The notes: generated by a model from the sequence alone, not told the origin. Counted from the first letter of the stretch, positions 31,051 through 44,076 are shown. The stretch is 64,000 bases of DNA from Siphonodentalium dalli (GCA_032622095.1 CP136061.1:18604991-18668990); one strand, 5' to 3'. A program made the numbers and translations.

Positions 31051-33507
31051 GAACATTTACGGGCGGAACCCAAATTCGAACGCGACCTGTATTTTTCGGC
31101 TCCAAATTCCATTCCCTTCAGTACAGACATACCGGTACTAAAGTTACCACCCGGAAACAAAAAAAGCGAACGGACGGATAAGCGGACGGATGCCACGACG
31201 GACCAATAACATAATAAAAAGGGCAATATCTCTGTCATTTTTCTCTTAAGAATCTAATAATTGCCATACACATTCTTTTAAAATTCATTATATTTGAAGC
31301 TACAATTGCTTATTTTCGTATGGCGGATTCCGGGTGTTTTGTATAAATGCACCGGGTTCTCACTGTATTGTATAGGCAAGCGCCGGATTCAGACTCCGTA
31401 ACCGTTTTTCACAATTTAGTTTTTTTTTCTCTTGACATTTTACACTTCCGAGACATTTCCAATGTATGTAATTGCTCCAGCAATTCTCGGTTCTCCTAAC
31501 ATTGGGATAGGGATGTCAGTAATCTGCTGACTGCGCTGATTTGCTCCCCAAATTAACGTTCACTTGTCCGTTATCCCACGGTTTTAATTACCCAGTGTGT
31601 CAGAATTGGTACCGGTACTTGATAGAAACCCATGCAGTAAAATACCAATTTTGCCAACCGGGGAAACTTTCAATTAACAGTTTTTTTTATAAACGCTCTT
31701 TATTGTTACCATATCAGGATTATTTCAACAACATACGCTCTTTATTGTTACAAGACGTAGAAAATTAAATATTTTTCTGCAAATGAGATGATTCCGTACA
31801 ACCCGAAGCATTTGAAAGCTCTGCCGCGTCGGCAGTTGGCACAAGTGATTGACATGAGATACTTATTTGGAACTAAATATACACCGGACAGCAATAACCC
31901 TAACTACTGAATAGAACCATGCGAAGCTTCGAGATTTGATTGATCGAATCGCCCTTCTTGGCATTCTTATGGGTGATAAGGAACACGAAAATGTCTTGTT
32001 CCAAATTTGTTCGTGCTCACCGAAGCAAGCACATTTGAAGCAATGAACACTGCTACTGAGTCCGTGCTTCCATAACTTATGATATTTGTCTATTATAATA
32101 ACGTCTGAAAGTTTACCCCAACTCGCTGTTTTGTTTTGTCTTGTTGCATTGTTTTGTACCATATACCTACGAACGACGTATGTTTCGTAACAGTATTATA
32201 CAGGGCATTTCTTATCCGATCACGCAAATGTAGGGCGTCATTGGACATATTGAAAATGTTTTACGAATGCGAACAATCTTGATTAATCAGATATATATGT
32301 TCGTCTACGTCAGATATCGATTTTTGAAATCTATTATTTTTCACCACCAATAATTTTAGTGGCCCAGTAAAAGTCGACGAGAAGACGGTCTCGGACCAAA
32401 TTTGGGAAGAAGATGGATTACTCTAAAATCAAGTGGCTTTTTGTGTCAGATATTTGACAAACCGGGGAACAAAATGTTGATAAATAACATGTTTTGGGCA
32501 ATTTTAAACTACAGTTGACTGTTAGCATTATTTTGGGCAGTTAATCGATTCTGATAACCTCAGCGGCATTTAAAAAATTGTTGTTGGAATCTACCATCGA
32601 ATCGGAGTACCTTTAAAGATGGATTAACTGTTCCTCTAACAAGTTTTAAAGTGACGCGAAATCATCCACTGATGTGTTCAGAATTGAATAACCAAGAATC
32701 GTGCCCAAATAAGTTATTTTCTTAAATTTGATAACAAAATAGGATAAATAGGCCGAAAACATGTGTGACAATTGGACGCCATAATTACTATGCCATAGCG
32801 AGCCATGTCGCCCGCTGCATATTCGCACACTGAGTCTATAGATATATATGGCAGCAACGCCAGTCCCTTTCTTGCTATTCTGGACCATTCTCACTTCCCC
32901 CACCCCGATACATGGTCCTTATAACTCTGTATTTTACTCTTCAGTGCTTTCTCAGTTAAACCTGGAATCATCGTGGACATTTCCAAAAGTTCGTTATAAT
33001 CAGCCTTTTTCTTGTTTTGGTCCTTGCATATGTCGCTTTGTTTATTCCAGATACTTTCTCTCAGCTGAATTTCCTCCAACAGTTCCAACACAGCTTCATC
33101 GCCCCCACATGATAATGCTACCAAGTCTTAATAACCATGAAATTAATATAAGTAGATAAACATGCATTGAGACCATATCAATAAGCGTACTACGTGCGTG
33201 ATATGAGTGAATGAGGGATTGTAACGGTCAAACACAATTCTGGTCGATCGATCTTGCAATTATATTTATGGTAGAGAATACAATGTATGAGTAGAGATCA
33301 ACCTAGGTGAAACGCAATGGGTTAATTGGTCCAGTCGACTAATTGTGCGGAAACTCAGCTGGCAACATGGCTTTCTATGGCATAGCAATTATGACAGCCA
33401 ATTGTCACCAAACACCACCATATTAAATTGTCACACCTACTATGCCATTGCTACTGTGGTACGTGTGTCCGCAGCCAATGTCATAACGAATTTCATGCAG
33501 TGACTAC
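31051..33507. other. Intergenic, no gene supported
   Basis: Short dispersed-repeat phrases only: ACGCTCTTTATTGTTAC twice near 31,690 and 31,735, and TTTAAAGATGGATTA near 32,615, which resembles the TIR of the 39,488 element. Open frames at 31,863-32,162 and 32,848-33,159 have no supporting evidence. Confidence 0.4.
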
Positions 33508-33509
33508 TA

Positions 33510-35766
33510 GTCCAGTTCATTTATGGTTTCACCTCAAAATAATTGCAACACAAAGTTTCTCAGTGGGAATAAGTACGTTAACCCATCACAAATAATATAC
33601 TAAAAATCAACAAGAATCAAGAAATGCGAAATTGATTAATTTTGTGAAATAAATTTGTAAAAATTTGGTAAAATACTCATTTTATAGCTTTTTAAGGATG
33701 TTTATAAAAAACTTCCTTTCACATGTCCTTCCATTTATATATCCATTTTGTAGAGTGCACAACCCTGATTACAGAACAGAAAACCTTTCCTAGATACGTT
33801 CAGTATTTTTTGAGTTATGTGCCTCCAAATTTGGAGTTTGTCTAATTTCGGAGGCTCAATTTCTCAAAATTAGTTAAAATCCATTTTTTATGGTCTTGTA
33901 TTTTAAAAAATAAAGCAAAATGAAGGGATTCCTTGTTGATTTAGTCATTTCCTCTCTAGGTTGTGCACAAAATATGATTTCTTTATGCATCTATGATTGA
34001 GAGGACAAAAATATTCTTAAACAAAATGTGTGTTCCACCATTGTATGGACAGCCAAATTTGCCTGTGGTCCAGAACCGGCGTGATGAAATAGCATATTTG
34101 ATGTCATACAAATCAATAATTATATATCCATATTCCCTGTCTTTCTCATAATCACTTAAGTATACATCGTTAAACACATTGTAAAGGAATTTCCCAAATC
34201 ATGGTGTAGAAAATCAAATTATGGCCCTATGAATATTTAGAATTGACTCATCTAAAATGCCATTTTGGGGCGTTTTTTTGTTCATTTTTAAAGGTTTTTG
34301 TGTATAAATTGTAAAAACAATGTATGCTTAATGTGCAAAATCATTTGAACTTTCCTCCAGAAACACTTTAGTGTTGAAATAAATGCCTTATGTTGGATAT
34401 GTCAATGAATGTCACTGAATGTCACTAATTTTTCTGGAAACTGATGCCAAATTTGAATATCTGAAAAATGGGGTAGGGGAAACCATATTGACAAAATCTA
34501 GAAAATATGGACCTTGATGCTTAAAACTATAACATCACCAGCTCCTACAACCCCCATTCTTTCATACAGAGTAAACTGCTTCCTGTTTTGATGTTCATAT
34601 TTAGAGCTATGATCCTTTTTGTTGTAACTCAATGGCGAATCATTATTTTGGGCTGGTTCTATATAACATGCTGATAAAAGCTCTAAATAAACATCTAATA
34701 ATTATTAAAGTACTAAACTGTTTACCATGCAAGAATAATCTGCACAAACTGGAATAAAACAACCCTTTGTCTCCAATGACTAGAATATGGTGACAAGATC
34801 ATAGCCTTTGTGATTTCACCTACCCCATTATCAACATTCAAATTTGCAGTCAGTTTCTTGAAAAATATGTGAAATCCAGTGACTGTTGATTGGCATAACC
34901 AATGTAATCATATTTTTCCCAACACTAAGTGTTTTAGGAGGAACGTTCAAATGATTTTACACATTAAACACTAATTGTATTCATTGTTGTTTACTATTTA
35001 TGCACAAAAAAAACTTTAAAATGGACAAAAACACCACAAAACAGTCCAAAATGGCATTTTTGGAAAAGAGACAATACAAAGGATTATTAGGGCCATAAGT
35101 TGATTATGGCACATATGTGTTTAGCAATTCCAGCACAGTGTATTTAACCTTGTATACGTAAGAGGTTATGAGAAATACAGGGCATATGGATATCAATTTA
35201 TTGAGTTGTATGACCTCAAATATGGTATTTCATCACACCAGTTCTGTGGCACAAGGCAAATTTGGCTAAGTCCATACAATGGAACACACATTTTGTTTAA
35301 GAATATTTTTGTCTTCTCGATCATAGATGCATAAAGAAATCATTTTTTGTGCACAATATAGTGAGGCAGCTAACACAACAGTAAGATATCCCTTCATTGT
35401 TCTCTAGTTTTTAAAATACTAGACCCTAAAATATGGATTTGAGCTAATTCTTCAGAAATTGAGGCTCCGAAATTAGACAAACTCCCAATTTTGGAGGCAC
35501 ATAACTCGAAAAATTCTCAAGGTACCTGGAAAATGTTTTCTGTTCTGTAATCAGGATTGTGTACTGAACAAAATGGATATATAAATGGGTATTTTACCAA
35601 ATTTTACTAAATTTATTTCACAAAATTTATCAATTTCGCCTTTCTTGATCCTTTTAGATTTTTAGTATGTTGTTTATAATCGGTTAATAGACTTATTCCT
35701 GCTAAGAAACATTGGCTTGCAATTAGTTTGAGGTTTGGCACTTTATTCTCATAAATGCACTGAACT
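33510..35766. repeat. Inner foldback, arms about 1.1 kb
   Basis: Sequence from 33,510 inward is matched in reverse complement by sequence from 35,766 back. Examples: GAGGCTCAATTTCTCAAAAT versus AATTGAGGCTCCGAAATTAG, and ATTACAGAACAGAAAACC versus GGAAAATGTTTTCTGTTCTG. Pairing fades near 34,500-34,800. The arms are noticeably diverged, so it is older than the 50,301 element. Confidence 0.8.
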
Positions 35767-36281
35767 AAGAGGCATGAAGATCCCTATGAACATGGGAGGG
35801 AAAGATGTTATGAGTTATGTATTCAAGCGAACATCCCAAGCAATAATAATGAGTGCTCCGTCTCTCAAGATCGACAACGACGTTGCACACATCGACCCAC
35901 AACTCTTGTTTCAGAGGCTTATCACTGTTGCCAAAGCGCCGACCAGAGGTGATGTAACCTGCTATGTCAGACTTTTAGGTAGAATAGGATTTCATTTACA
36001 TACACTATCACCAGATGCAATGTTGGAAGGGGCTTAACTTGGAACCAACTGATTGGGGATGGCAGGTTAAGGATGGGCGGCTTAATCCTATCAAATGTGA
36101 GGAACCACCAGCTCCAAAAGAACTACTGAACATCATTCGTTGTAAATGTAAAACGGACTGCAAAAGCAATAGGTGCACATGCCGAAAACATGGAATTATG
36201 TGTTCTATGTCTTGTGGGGAATGCCAAGGTGTTGACTGTTCGAACACACAGCCTTTCGACAACAGTGAAATGGAGGCCTAG
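35735..36281 (+). pseudogene. Captured fragment of a CXC (tesmin/TSO1-like) domain protein
   Basis: Two overlapping frames. The first (35,735-36,037) includes GMKIPMNMGGKDVMSYVFKR and HIDPQLLFQRLITVAKAP. The second (36,015-36,281) includes LNLEPTDWGWQVKDGRLNPI, PPAPKELLNIIRCKCKTDC and then SNRCTCRKHG...CSMSCGECQGVDCSN. The second is a Cys-rich CXC-like module as found at the C-terminus of a family of uncharacterised invertebrate proteins, usually after an L-x-P-x-x-W-G-W phrase, as here. IDPQLLFQR also occurs in that family by my recollection. The region between is missing and the frame shifts, so this is a partial copy carried by the element. Confidence 0.65.
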
Positions 36282-36299
36282 ACTGAAAATCAGAACGAT

Positions 36300-36930
36300 C
36301 TATCCAGACTTATTATTTTTTCAAAATTCTATATATTTTTTAATGAATTTCTAGATTTTTTCTCTTTTTTCACTATTTTGCCACAAGATATGAACAACTT
36401 AGTGTCATTGATACCACAACCTGGCCCAAAATTGATGGAAAATCCCTTATATAACTGACTGACAACAGTCCAAGTCCAACTATGGCAATTTTCTATTGCA
36501 TAAACATGTAATGTGAAATTCCATTTTTCTCTGATTTCTTGTCATTTTTACATCTTTTCACCCTAAAATATTTTGATTATTTGCTTGTAGTAACAACATG
36601 AAAAAAACCCACAATTGTGGATATAACTATATAACAATAGTTCCAAGCCCAGTTATGATAATTTGACACCTGCATCAAGACTTATTGTAGACTTCCAGTT
36701 TTCACTGAATTTTGGCAAATTTTTCAACTTTTTGACCCAAATTTCGAAAATTTAATCAATATTTATAGAATAAAATGATACAAAATCTTGGATACAACTG
36801 TACCACAGTTTATCATTGTGACAATATAACAATTGTATGTTTACATCAAGAGTTATTAACAAAAAATGTTAATCTCCATTTTTCATCATTTTCGCCACTG
36901 TTTGCCTCAAAAAGGCCATTTCGCAGGTTC
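36300..36930. repeat. Degenerate tandem repeat, about 4 units of roughly 165 bp
   Basis: Recurring order: TTCTATT/AATTTTC phrases, a CCATTTTTC or CCAGTTTTCACT block, TTTTTCAACTTTTTGACCC-like and CACCCTAAAATATTTTG-like blocks, then CAACTGTACCACAG / AACTATATAACAATAG blocks. Strongly diverged; lies between the CXC fragment and the right terminus of the TIR element. Confidence 0.5.
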
Positions 36931-37052
36931 AGATTTTTGTTGATTTTTAGCTGAGTATACTCTATCATGCTCCCAACCAAAATAAAACAAAATCATTTGT
37001 GTTGCAATTATTTTGAGGTTCAGCCCTATTTTCTCATAAATGCACTGGACTA

Positions 37053-38420
37053 TACTGTTGGTATAATTATTGCCGTAAAGGCCCGTAATGTTTATGCTCA
37101 ATTAATCGTCCAGAATGAAATAATAAATATTTACAATTGTGATTAGTTGAACTGATGTGTTCTCTGAAATGGCACAGTCGATGTGGTTGGAATTTTTGTT
37201 ATAATCTTAGTTTATTGCTACATTCTTCCTGTGTAGGTAGTGTTTGGTTACTAACATATTTGTTTTATTGACTTAAGTAAGACCATAATATGTCTTTAAA
37301 TTTATGATAGATTGTTGGCACAGCTGCATGTTATATGTATTTATGAGGCAGAGATGAAGTCAATTACTAAGCTTGATCCAACTGTTAATGTTCCACTGAT
37401 CGCAAAACCACAACCAAGACTAATATAAGTTTTAAATAGTTTCCTGAGTAGAAAATAATAGTTATGAATCGAAGACCCCTGTCCGGAAACGCTTCTATCG
37501 ATTGATTATATTTATAATATTTTCTGGTATAAACATGTGTGATCGTTTTTTTAACGACCAATAGTGGTTATTGTTAACAGCAAAGACTGACATTTTATTG
37601 TGTAAAAATATGAATGTATAAATGTTAATTAGACTCATTATTCCTTTTAACTATGTATTAATCCAATAGAAACAATCAATCTGCGACATTTGACATTCAG
37701 AGCGTAACAATGGGAGAACTCAAATAATCGCTATTCGATATTACCAGAACGGTCTGTTCTAAAAATAGTAACGAATGTATGTCCCGCTTGATCATAGCAT
37801 TATATAAGAAAATATTGTATATAAAATCCAGCCTGTTATCCTTAAAATCCGCACATTATCTGCTTATAATAGAACTGGTTTTCGTAGATAATCTCATAAC
37901 CTCATTGTGAGTCGATAATGTGCTGAAAATGAGAGCCATTTAGTCACATTGTTGACTCATAATAAGGCGATTCTAAGCAGATTATGTGCGGACGACGGCA
38001 CAAACAAGCTAACTCACGACTTTTCAGGTCCGCGCCATAAAACGAAATAACCGACATGACTCCTCTGCTTATTTCAGAATCAAATAATCACATGTACTTA
38101 TTTCACTTTATAGGTTGAGTATGTGCGTATTTGCGCGAGGATTATGTTGTAAAATCAATTCATGACTATTATATTATACCCATGAAACTATTTATAACTT
38201 GTTATACGAAGAGAACAATACATGTGGGTGCATTCATAATATGCATTACTTGAAAACATATGTTCTTGGTCGTGCTTGTGGAGTTGCGATCTGAGGAAGA
38301 TCAACAGTTGGCTCTGGTCAGCAATTGACTTCATCTCTGCCTCAAAATGAACCTGTTGAATCTTGTGGCGTGTGATTGCTTTCGTTCTCTCATCGAATCT
38401 GCGCAGAGCTGTAGCAATAT
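37053..38420. other. Intergenic with a half element related to 39,488-40,020
   Basis: At 37,430-37,600, GACCCCTGTCCGGAAACGCTTC and TAGTGGTTATTGTTAACAG match the 39,488 element, but no complete pair of ends is present. No gene seen. Confidence 0.55.
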
Positions 38421-38751
38421 GTGACCCGCCATATCAAATCCAGTCGTAAGTCGGGATTTTTTTACCCTGTGCCAATGCATTCTCTTATATATGCGAGTCG
38501 ACCATAGGTCGCCTCGCATATATAAGAGAATGCATTGGCCTAACAATTATTTATCATTTTTTTTAAATAAATGTTTCTTACAATTTTTAGGACATAAAAT
38601 AAAAAACATCCATTACCCTGCAGGGAGCCCCACACATATATAACAGTGTCGTCTGCTCTTGTTTGCCTGGGGCTCTGTATGGGTGAAATTATAAAATTGT
38701 TAAAGAATACAAGAAAAAATTATTACGACTGGATTTGATATGGCGGGTCAC
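38421..38751. mobile_element. MITE family B (copy 3), second hairpin deleted
   Basis: GTGACCCGCCATATCAAATC to TGGCGGGTCAC with one 69-bp hairpin (about 38,473-38,541) and the family middle (GGGAGCCCCACACATATATA). The region where hairpin 2 should lie is missing: the sequence jumps from AAAAAATTATT to ACGACTGGATTTG. Confidence 0.88.
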
Positions 38752-38944
38752 ATATATCCTCCAAACATCTAACAATCATCTTTCTTGTCCGTCACCAAGC
38801 TTTCCGTTAGTCGATCCAGCTTCCTTCCCTTGATCATCTTTTTTCAGCTTTAATCGGTTGGCGTGGTTAGGTCTTATATTCGCTGGTGGAGTCAGGGGGG
38901 GGGGGTCGAAAAAAAGTGCCATGACAGTAGGCTGAAATTTTTTT

Positions 38945-39112
38945 TCCCCGCCTCTTGGGTACCCACCACCCCACTATTTGAAGGAAAAAATATTTTTTCC
39001 AATTTCATGCGGGGTACCAACCCCCTTTTTACCTCCAAATCCAGCGAAATCACCCCTTATTTGAAGGATTTTTTTCCCAATTTCATGCAAGGTACCCACC
39101 CACGTTTTACTT
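38945..39112. repeat. Two-copy direct repeat near 83 bp
   Basis: ACCCCACTATTTGAAGG...CAATTTCATGC...GGTACC occurs twice (with CACCCCTTATTTGAAGG in the second copy). Follows a G-run at about 38,896-38,905. Confidence 0.7.
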
Positions 39113-39487
39113 AAAAATCTGTAGTCTGACACCATTTAGGCTTGGTATTTGTTTCAGTTATAAAGTCTGAGAACAGATACGAATCGTATAAACCCGCAGC
39201 ACCCATTGTTATCCTGTTTGTGTTTGTTTATCAATTGACTGATGACTTGTAAACAAATTATATGAACATTTTACCATATTTCCAATGCTTGTCTGTAATC
39301 ACTTCAAATACAACTGTATCGAAAATATAAAATAAAAATTTAGGCAAAACATTTATACTAAATAGTAATGGACCCAAACGAATCGATCTTATACCATCTG
39401 ACAACATGGCGTTTAACAGATTGATCAGCATGAAATTGTGTCAAAAAAAAAAAAACAATAAATTAAACTAAAAAATCTGGATGTGGC

Positions 39488-40020
39488 TTTAAAGATGGAT
39501 TATCTCTTTAAATAACAAATTTTAAATAGTTGCGTGGGTATAAAATAATAGATATGAACTGAATACCCCTGTCCGGAAAAGCTTCTATCAATTAATATTG
39601 ATTTTATTTCGAATATCAAATCGGGACCATTTATGTGTCTATTGTTAGAACAGACCAATCGGATGATACCATATTGCGATATAGAGCACTGGGCTGTTTC
39701 TATGGCTACGCACCGAAAGTCAAATGTACCAGATTGATTGTTTGTATTGTTTTGTTCCACAGATATAAGCGATAATGAGTATAATTAACGTTTATTTGTG
39801 ACAAAATTGTACAAAAAATTTCTGGTCTCTGTTAACAGTAACCACTATTGTTCGTTACCTGAACAAACACACCTTTTTAGACCAGAAAATATTCGAAATA
39901 AAATTAATATTAATCGATAGAAGCATTTCCGGACAGGAGACTTCGATTCAAATCTAATATTTTATACCCCGGTAACTATATAATACATGTTTACAAAGAG
40001 ATAGATAATTCACCTTTAAA
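39488..40020. mobile_element. TIR element of about 530 bp
   Basis: The left end TTTAAAGATGGATTATCTC is inverted relative to the right end AGATAATTCACCTTTAAA. The arms continue through CCTGTCCGGAAAAGCTTCTA and AGAAGCATTTCCGGACAGG and the TTTTATTTCGAATA pair. The target duplication is unclear. Confidence 0.82.
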
Positions 40021-40357
40021 TAGCATTCAATACTTTCTAGCATGATGATATTTCCATGTTTTGCCTCTTATACTGTCTGATCAGGTCTAGTGAGTAAACA
40101 TTAATGATATAAATGAATAACTTTATTCATTTTTATTTACTTTAATCATGGGTGTCATAGCTGTCCATTTTAATCTTGAACCAGTGGTGTTGGTACTTGA
40201 CAATGTGATCTGATGCAAAAGACGAAATTGTGAGTGTTGGTTTGTAACCAGGATTTCTGAGAAGCATTATGCCTATATCCACACTAACTACCCCCCATAA
40301 GCCCTGACCTAAAGTGTCATACATACCATAACAACGATGCTGAACACTTTGAGGCAA

Positions 40358-40730
40358 TTATATTGCACAAATGTTGCAAGAGGAAAAACCTGTGACCACT
40401 TGGAAAAAAGTGACTTTGTTCGCGGCTGAAACACCCACCCACCCCGGCCTACTGTATGGGAAAAAGTGAATGACCCCCCCCCCCCTGGTGGAGTGGTGAT
40501 TAACGCTGATGCTTGTGTTGAATGTTGCTGCTAATTGTGGTTCGTGAGTTGATACTTGTGGGCGATTGATTGGAGCGTCGTTTGATGTTTCCATGGTCAA
40601 CAAGGTGTCTTGGATTTCAGCTTCATCCAAGTTTATACTTGTGGGAAATTGATTGGAGCGTCGTTTGATGTTTCCATGCTCAGCAAGCTATCATGGATTT
40701 CAGCTTCATCCATTTGGCTGGAGACATCTG
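40358..40730 (-). pseudogene. Broken coding remnant with an 82-bp duplication
   Basis: The minus frame reads MDEAEIQDTLLTMETSNDAP, then INRPQVSTHEPQLAATFNTS. An 82-bp tandem duplication repeats DEAEIHDSLLSMETSNDAP upstream in another frame, since 82 is not a multiple of 3. A C-run (about 40,478-40,489) interrupts downstream. Product unknown. It may belong with the broken minus-strand pieces up to 47,149. Confidence 0.3.
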
Positions 40731-41209
40731 TGGATTCATAGAAAAAGATATGACAACTTTAGTCATTCCACTCTGTAACTGTAAACCCCCAAATACAGAA
40801 ATGTTTATTCTTTTTTAATGACAAATATTATGTGCATTTATGTCAGCTCAGACACCTTCGTATTTTTGTTTTTGAGCAGAAACGCCCTTTCTTTTATACA
40901 ACCACAACTTGTTTGGTATCGAAAATAAACTTATCTGACCTGTTAACAATGACACACAAAGAAGTTGTATTCGTGTGCTTGTAATGATCAGGAATTTTAA
41001 GTTGCGAACGTCAGTCTATTTCCGTCAAATTTTCTGCCAACCTATAATATGACGTTAGCAACATTTAAAAAAAACGAAAACAAGATAACTATTAAAATAA
41101 ATGCTGTCAAGGTCCCAAGTTAGATATTTGCCTGCTTGATCTTCAATTATGTGAGTTCCAACAACCAACTGAAAAAATACGGACAATTCGATTTCAGAAA
41201 ATGAAAATA

Positions 41210-41614
41210 TTAAGTAGGCACTGGTATACATTTTGTTGGAATCTGCATGTTCTCACAATATAAAGACTGATTGGAATGGATGATATTTTTCTGCACTAAG
41301 CGAACATCATAATTCAGTTTCTTCCGCCTGCCGCCTTCTGGTCCATGGCACCATCCCAATAAAAGCGCTCGCATATCTACATAAAGGATATGACAATTCG
41401 GAAACAACTTCCGCAACTCTACCAATTCGCCCTTAACCAAGTTACAAAGATCAAACCTATGTGTCTCGGTCTTGTTATTATAGCCAATGTGGATGATAGC
41501 AGTGGGTTCTGGTGGCAAACATTTCTTACACACAGCAAGGCAATACCACAGGTGCTCTACTTTTCTCCCGCCCTTGCCTTTCAAAAACAAAAAACCTCGT
41601 GCCATCCATACCAA
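41210..41614 (-). pseudogene. SGNH-hydrolase-like fragment, probably transposon-derived
   Basis: The 134-codon minus frame contains PTAIIHIGYNNKTETHRFDL, a weak match to the HxGxND block, then ELVELRKLFPNCHILYVDMR and GRRKKLNYDVRLVQKNI. This order (a P-x-x-x-I-I-H-x-G-x-N strand, an L-x-x-L-x-x-x-F-P-x-x-x-I segment, then a basic RRKKxN helix) resembles SGNH esterase-like domains found near tyrosine-recombinase elements in animals. The expected D-x-x-H end is absent and GYNN replaces GGND, so it is partial or inactive. Confidence 0.35.
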
Positions 41615-43021
41615 AGTTAGCCAGTTTTAACGTGATCGCTTCATCCGCCGCTCTCCTGACATGACACGCCTATGAACAGTATCGTTTGGGGACCTGTTAC
41701 AATAAGAATACCATAATTAGAAAAGAACAATTATTAAGTAAATGATGTTTTTTTTCTTTCCATAGCTTAGTCATAACAATTAAATTTAATTCAGTGCAAA
41801 CTCATCAGAGCAGAAACTCTTTAGTATGTGTAACAAGAAACATGCCTTTAATTAAAATCAAATTCTATAATAAATTCATTGAATTAGAATAAGTTCTATT
41901 GATCTTGCCGCTGTTTATGCTTTTCGTGAAGTAATTCACTTGGAGTCTTCCCTTTGAGGTCTAGCTTTTTATATTTGGATATCGCTGACTGTTTCATTCC
42001 AATATTAGACTCGATTATTTACATTTATTAGATGATTTTCATGAATAGCATTATTGACAAGACACAAGCCACTGTGGCACACGTTCTTTGCGTTGAAGTT
42101 TTATCTCCACAACATTTTATCTCCACAACATTCTATATTTGATTGAAGAGATATATAGAATTGAAGTTTTATCTCCACAACATTTTATCTCCACAACATT
42201 TTGTCTAGGTGAAATACATGGCAGTGACTTTGAGGCTTCATTAATTTCTTGCATTAACTTAAGCGGGACAAATCATCAATAATTAAGACTTTTATTGATC
42301 TTTTTAAAGAATTTTTTATTTCATTATGATTTCTCAATTGAAGTTCCTTTACAAATCTCTTTGAAATGCGCCTTTTCAGCCAACATGAAGCCCATGTTAT
42401 CAGCTTGAGGGAATAAGAACGTGACATGTTGGTAAATTTAATTTGTGATGAACAAAAATACAGTGCTCAATTCTCCTGAATACAGTTATAACATACAATT
42501 TTCAAAGCAGAGGTACATTTGGTTTGAGTTTGCTGATTGGATCGTTTTTTTAGTTGTTGTCTGAGAAGAGATAACTTTTGTTTTGTCAGATTTACTGTAG
42601 TTCTGTTAAATTATATACCAATTTGAGCAAGCGATTTGTCAAGAGCATCCTTCAAATTAACATCCCTTTTGTTGGCCGTGTCCTTTTTCTCCCACCATGC
42701 CTCCCACTTGAATTTACTGGACAAATTAGAGTTGTTTGTATGGGCCAAAAACATTCATATTCAATATGTTACGTGAGAACATTTATTTTCCGGTTCTTTA
42801 TTATCACGACAATATGGCTATCGAAGAGCTAAAGGGTATCCAGTATTTCTCATTGTATCGGTTGATAATGAATCACATTCAAATAGACCTAGATGTTTCT
42901 CAACTTCTGACATCATGAGCAGAACTGCTGTTGTGATAGACAGTTGAGTTGGGACAAGTTGTCTATCTCTATATCAGTACTATATTGAGGAAAATAACTC
43001 TTGAAGGCTTTCAGAATAACA
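41615..43021. other. Intergenic, short duplicated phrase
   Basis: TTTTATCTCCACAACATT occurs four times at about 42,100-42,205 in two pairs 67 bp apart. The + frames at 42,578-42,918 have no support. Confidence 0.5.
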
Positions 43022-43219
43022 TCACAATCTGTCAACCCATTCTGGTGGGCGAACACTGCATATCAATGTTTGCAACAATATGGATGGCCATTGGGTTTTG
43101 AAGCATAGCATGTGCAAACACTTATCCACATCGCATATGTGAATTACAAATGAGTGTCCTGTACGGTCTCTCAGATTGACGGGTAAGCAACGAATTATTG
43201 TATCTGAAAACTTGAGCAT
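43022..43219 (-). pseudogene. Unrecognised minus-strand coding remnant
   Basis: Reads SDTIIRCLPVNLRDRTGHSF and VIHICDVDKCLHMLC, then TQWPSILLQTLICSVRPPEW. The composition is protein-like but no family is recognised. Isolated from the other minus-strand fragments by a MITE. Confidence 0.25.
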
Positions 43220-43364
43220 ATTTCATATCCAGTAAATGTATTACGTCCTTGGCATGACTAGTTTCATCAGAACAACGGTCAGAAACAATTTTCTTAGTCG
43301 GGTGTTTGGGAATTTAATATGTGTTCTCATATGTATCAATATCAAGATCCTCAACATCTCCAAT

Positions 43365-43682
43365 ATCCCTTTACCCAACAAACCGGCCAAAACCGGCCAA
43401 ATAAAGCTTCAACAGCCTAAAATATCTTCGGTCTGTCTCAATAGAACCATAAAAATATGGATATCATTGGAACCGGCTCCTTGACTACATTGTGATAGTT
43501 ACAGTTATGCCCTGTGCCAATGCATTCTCTTATATATGCGAGTCGACCATAGGTCGCCTCGCATATATAAGAGAATGCATTGGCCTAAAAACAATCTTTT
43601 TTTAACACTTTTTCTTACATTCTTTAACAATTTTATAATTTGTAATGTGTTAAGCCAATGCATTCTGTTGGGTAAAGGGTTA
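43365..43682 (-). mobile_element. piggyBac-like MITE family A (copy 4), second hairpin truncated
   Basis: CCCTTTACCCAACAAACCGG at the left, TGTTGGGTAAAGGG at the right. One complete hairpin (about 43,517-43,585). The second is cut after GCCAATGCATTC and joined directly to the terminus. The flanks here are TAT and TTATA rather than TTAA on both sides. Confidence 0.88.
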
Positions 43683-44076
43683 TAGTACCCATCTGATAAG
43701 CTGTTGGATGGGTCAGACTGGTTCGTGTTGGTTGAGTGAGTTTCTGTTATAACAAATTCCCCATTTGCTCACATTGTCTTGATATTTTGTTTTATCTTCT
43801 GTCATAATTTTCAAAGCTCTCTCGATAACGGGTTTTCGTATTTTTTTCTGCCGTGTTAATGGCTGATTGAATTGCATCATTTGCAGTATTTCGTTGTTGA
43901 AAAGCTCTTTAATGGTTTTGATGAAGAATTGTGAGTTTTGTTGACATGTGAGTTCAGGTTTGTTTCATCTATATATCGGAACTTTCTTTCAGTGATGTTT
44001 GGGAATAAGCGGATTAATTCTCTCAGATTGTGAAACAGAATAAAGCTTATCTAAAGTGAAACTGTCTGCCAACTCA

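Larger units (their letters stand above)
33510..37050. mobile_element. TIR element with TA flanks containing an inner foldback and a passenger gene fragment
   Basis: The left end GTCCAGTTCATTTATGG and the right end CATAAATGCACTGGAC are inverted, and TA flanks both (33,508-33,509 and 37,051-37,052). Next to each end lies CCTCAAAATAATTGCAACAC or its complement. A third copy of the terminus, CATAAATGCACTGAAC, ends at about 35,764, so 33,510-35,766 is a complete inverted repeat by itself. The rest carries coding remnants and a degenerate repeat. No transposase was recognised. TA duplication is compatible with Tc1/mariner-like targeting. Confidence 0.75.
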
